From: an uncultured Endomicrobiia bacterium
GTDB taxonomy: Bacteria > Elusimicrobiota > Endomicrobiia > Endomicrobiales > Endomicrobiaceae
Direction: 5' to 3'
Length of the DNA: 32,713 nt
Assembly (NCBI GenBank): GCA_905234925.1
Contig: CAJOJJ010000024.1
Location: 1-32,713, forward strand
Below, piece after piece: positions 30,974 to 32,713 of this stretch. Position 1 is the first letter of the stretch. Each line of letters begins with the position of its first letter. Made by a program: the position numbers and the translations under genes. The notes under the pieces were generated by a model. That model was not told the DNA's origin. It saw only the letters and a program-made list of their open reading frames with translations, and searched no databases.

Positions 30974-32269
30974 ATGATACCAAGATATGCAAAGCCGGAA
31001 ATGGAAGCAATTTGGACCGACGAAAACAGATTTAAAATAATGCTGGAAGTGGAAATTTTAGCGTCGGAAGCAATGGCAAAGTTGGGAGTAGTTCCGAAAG
31101 CTGCAATTGAAAAAGTTCGCAAAAAAGCTAAAATAAATAAGGACAGAATCAACGAAATAGAAAAGACCGTTAAACACGATGTTATTGCATTTTTGACGAG
31201 TGTTGTTGAGACTGTAGGGCCGGAAGCAAGATTTTTGCATATGGGTATGACATCATCGGATGTTTTGGATACTTCGCTTGCCGTTCAGATGAGGCAGGCT
31301 TGTCTGCTGCTTATAAAAGAAACAAAAGAGTTAATGAAAATAACAAAGAAACTGGCTTTCAAATATAAGTTTACACCAACGATGGGCAGAAGCCACGGAG
31401 TTCATGCAGAGCCTACTACTTTTGGGTTAAAAGTTGCCAATTGGTACAGTGAATTATCACGTTCATTGGACAGATTAAACTATGCTATTGATACCGTCAG
31501 CTACGGAGCAATTTCCGGTGCGGTAGGAACGTTTGCACATTTAAGCCCGAAAGTTGAAGAGTACGTCTGCAAAAAATTAAATTTAAAACCTGAACCTGTT
31601 TCCACGCAGATTGTTCCGCGTGACAGACACTCCATATTTTTATCAACTATTGCACATGTCGGTGCAAACCTTGAAAGAATAGCCGTTGAAATAAGACATT
31701 TGCAGAGGACCGAAGTTGCTGAAGCTGAGGAGCCGTTTACTAAAGGACAGAAAGGTTCTTCCGCTATGCCTCACAAAAGAAATCCGATAATATCGGAAAA
31801 TGTCTGCGGTTTTGCAAGGCTGTTAAGAGGATATGCTGTTACCGCTATGGAAAATATTGCGTTATGGCATGAGAGGGATATCAGCCATTCATCGACGGAA
31901 AGAATAATGCTTCCCGACGCAACGATGGGGCTGTTTTATATTTTAAAAAGAATGCAGGGGTTGTTAAGCGGCTTAAACGTTTATCCCGAAAATATGAAAA
32001 AGAATTTGAACAAGACACAGGACGTTATCTGTTCGGGAACTATGCTTTTGACTTTAGTGGATAAAGGTTTGACGAGAGAGCAGGGATATGCAATTATGCA
32101 GAGATTGGCATTTTCTGCAAGAGAAAAGAATGTAAGTCTTGAAGAAGTTGCATTAAAAGATGAAGAAATAAGAAAATATATGAACGAGAAAGAAATCAGA
32201 AGAGACTGCGACATTGCTCCGCACTTCAAAAACGTAGATTTTATATTTAAAAGAGTTTTTAAAAAATAA
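30974..32269 (+). CDS. purB: Adenylosuccinate lyase
   Basis: 431 residues. Cleaves SAICAR and adenylosuccinate, releasing fumarate, in purine synthesis. N-terminal MIPRYAKPEMEAIWTDENRF is typical of bacterial PurB. HDVIAFL and MGMTSSDVLDT carry active-site residues, and the fumarase/aspartase signature GSSAMPHKRNPI contains the catalytic Ser loop. Starts 13 bp after purN with AAGGA upstream. Third gene of the purine operon. Confidence 0.97.
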   Translation: MIPRYAKPEMEAIWTDENRFKIMLEVEILASEAMAKLGVVPKAAIEKVRKKAKINKDRINEIEKTVKHDVIAFLTSVVETVGPEARFLHMGMTSSDVLDTSLAVQMRQACLLLIKETKELMKITKKLAFKYKFTPTMGRSHGVHAEPTTFGLKVANWYSELSRSLDRLNYAIDTVSYGAISGAVGTFAHLSPKVEEYVCKKLNLKPEPVSTQIVPRDRHSIFLSTIAHVGANLERIAVEIRHLQRTEVAEAEEPFTKGQKGSSAMPHKRNPIISENVCGFARLLRGYAVTAMENIALWHERDISHSSTERIMLPDATMGLFYILKRMQGLLSGLNVYPENMKKNLNKTQDVICSGTMLLTLVDKGLTREQGYAIMQRLAFSAREKNVSLEEVALKDEEIRKYMNEKEIRRDCDIAPHFKNVDFIFKRVFKK

Positions 32270-32457
32270 TAACGACAGGTTATGAGCTTAAAAGGTTATA
32301 AGCTTATAAGATTATAAATTTAACGACAAACTGCCAAAAACTAATAAACTATAAAACTATAAAACTATAAAACAAACTAATAACCTGATAACCTAATAAC
32401 CTAAATAACTTTTCAGCTCTTCAGCTTTTCAGCTGTTCAGCTAAATAAAGAGGAAAA
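32270..32457 (+). repeat. R1 array and R7 tandems after purB
   Basis: Begins AACGACAGGTTATGAGCTT (shared with 11964-11982), runs through ACTATAAAACTATAAAAC tandems and ATAACCTGATAACCT units. R7 TTCAGCTCTTCAGCT tandems follow (about 32410-32441), then AGAGGA and the ATG at 32458. Confidence 0.8.
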
Positions 32458-32713
32458 ATGAACAATTTTAAGTATTACCTAAATTCAGACGGAAAGTTTG
32501 TAATTGAAAACTATAACCTTGCTCCTACATTTGCAAGTTTCTTTCCCGGCATTTCCGGTGTGAAAGGTATTCCCATGTGGGCATATTATGTAAACAGAGC
32601 GCAAGGCATTTCCACGTTCGGTATAAAAAACAAAAATTATGCCATAATGGAATTTTATCCTGCAAATGTCAGCTACAGCCTTGTAAATACGTTCGGGTTC
32701 AGAACGTTTTTGA
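32458..32713 (+). CDS. N-terminal fragment of a cellobiose-phosphorylase-like protein
   Basis: Open from ATG 32458 to the window end (85 codons, no stop), preceded by AGAGGA. The sequence (YYLNSDGKFVIENYNLAP, FFPGISGVKGIPMWAYYVNR, then ISTFGIKNKNYAIMEFYPAN) looks like the start of large GH94-like/cellobiose phosphorylase-type proteins. These open with an FVIENY..A..FSSFLPGIAG-like segment. Assignment is from memory of family appearance and rests on the N-terminus only. It would fit with the alpha-glucan phosphorylase as a second sugar-phosphorylase function. Confidence 0.5.
   Translation, partial: MNNFKYYLNSDGKFVIENYNLAPTFASFFPGISGVKGIPMWAYYVNRAQGISTFGIKNKNYAIMEFYPANVSYSLVNTFGFRTFL

Overview
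AT-rich bacterial chromosome segment, roughly one third G+C by eye, with 29 apparently usable protein genes (one running off the right edge), three genes carrying frameshifts, and three tRNA genes. The gene set fits a Gram-negative-type bacterium and, I infer, a member of Elusimicrobiota (Elusimicrobium/Endomicrobium-like). Reasons: type IV pilin-like genes with the FTLVELVITIAIV helix, a TIGR03546/TIGR03545-type pair, a lysine-rich H1-like protein with YLYF-DKNGD repeats, and Gram-negative-style surface proteins. The lineage is inferred from family impressions, not from a search.

Layout. 1-1960: a pilin-like gene with an abnormally long leader, an exported metallo-beta-lactamase-fold protein, then tRNA-Lys and tRNA-Glu. 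1975-3943 (minus): engB followed by two GxQxGxxN-repeat surface proteins around a tiny membrane protein; one surface copy is frameshifted in its signal peptide. 4255-5681 (minus): Bax1/YccA membrane protein and a Nudix hydrolase. 5788-8094: M23 peptidase, bactofilin and a SurA-like membrane protein (cell shape/envelope), then tRNA-Asn. 8736-10021: maf, the H1-like gene and a small HTH gene. 10274-11976: amidohydrolase and a frameshifted Fe-S PD-(D/E)XK nuclease. 12186-19702: recA-rsmA-hpt, ftsH, folE, folP, cdaA and a 38-codon stump resembling CdaR. 20045-25781: alpha-glucan phosphorylase, HAD phosphatase and a TIGR03546/TIGR03545-type pair with the second gene frameshifted. 26030-28510: YqeY, RlmI-like methyltransferase, XRE regulator. 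28776-29213: a second pilin with a long, foldable 5' leader. 29393-32269: purM-purN-purB. 32458-end: start of a probable carbohydrate phosphorylase-like gene.

The most unusual property is between the genes. Almost every spacer longer than about 80 bp is a patchwork of short interspersed modules that start at a stop codon and end at the next ribosome-binding site. Families used below: R1, AT-rich AGGTTAT/ATAACCT arrays; R2, ATGTACAATGTA palindromes; R3, GTCAT-stem...stem-CTATAGTATAAAAATACC; R4, CGTCATTGCGAGG...; R5, GTCATCTCGAAC...; R6, GTCATCCTGAAC...; R7, TTCAGCT tandems; R8, an A/T-rich hairpin placed directly before a Shine-Dalgarno sequence; R9, a branched element with four copies, each ending just before a start codon; R10, a two-copy element of about 200 bp with nested inverted repeats. 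In R3, R8, R9 and R10 the stem arms change together between copies, so pairing is preserved while sequence drifts. Some modules extend into genes: one composite appears to sit in frame inside the pilin leader, and three genes take their last codons and stop from repeat sequence.

The best candidates for something undescribed are the R9 and R10 elements, the pilin leader RNA at 28626-28736, and the coding use of repeats.
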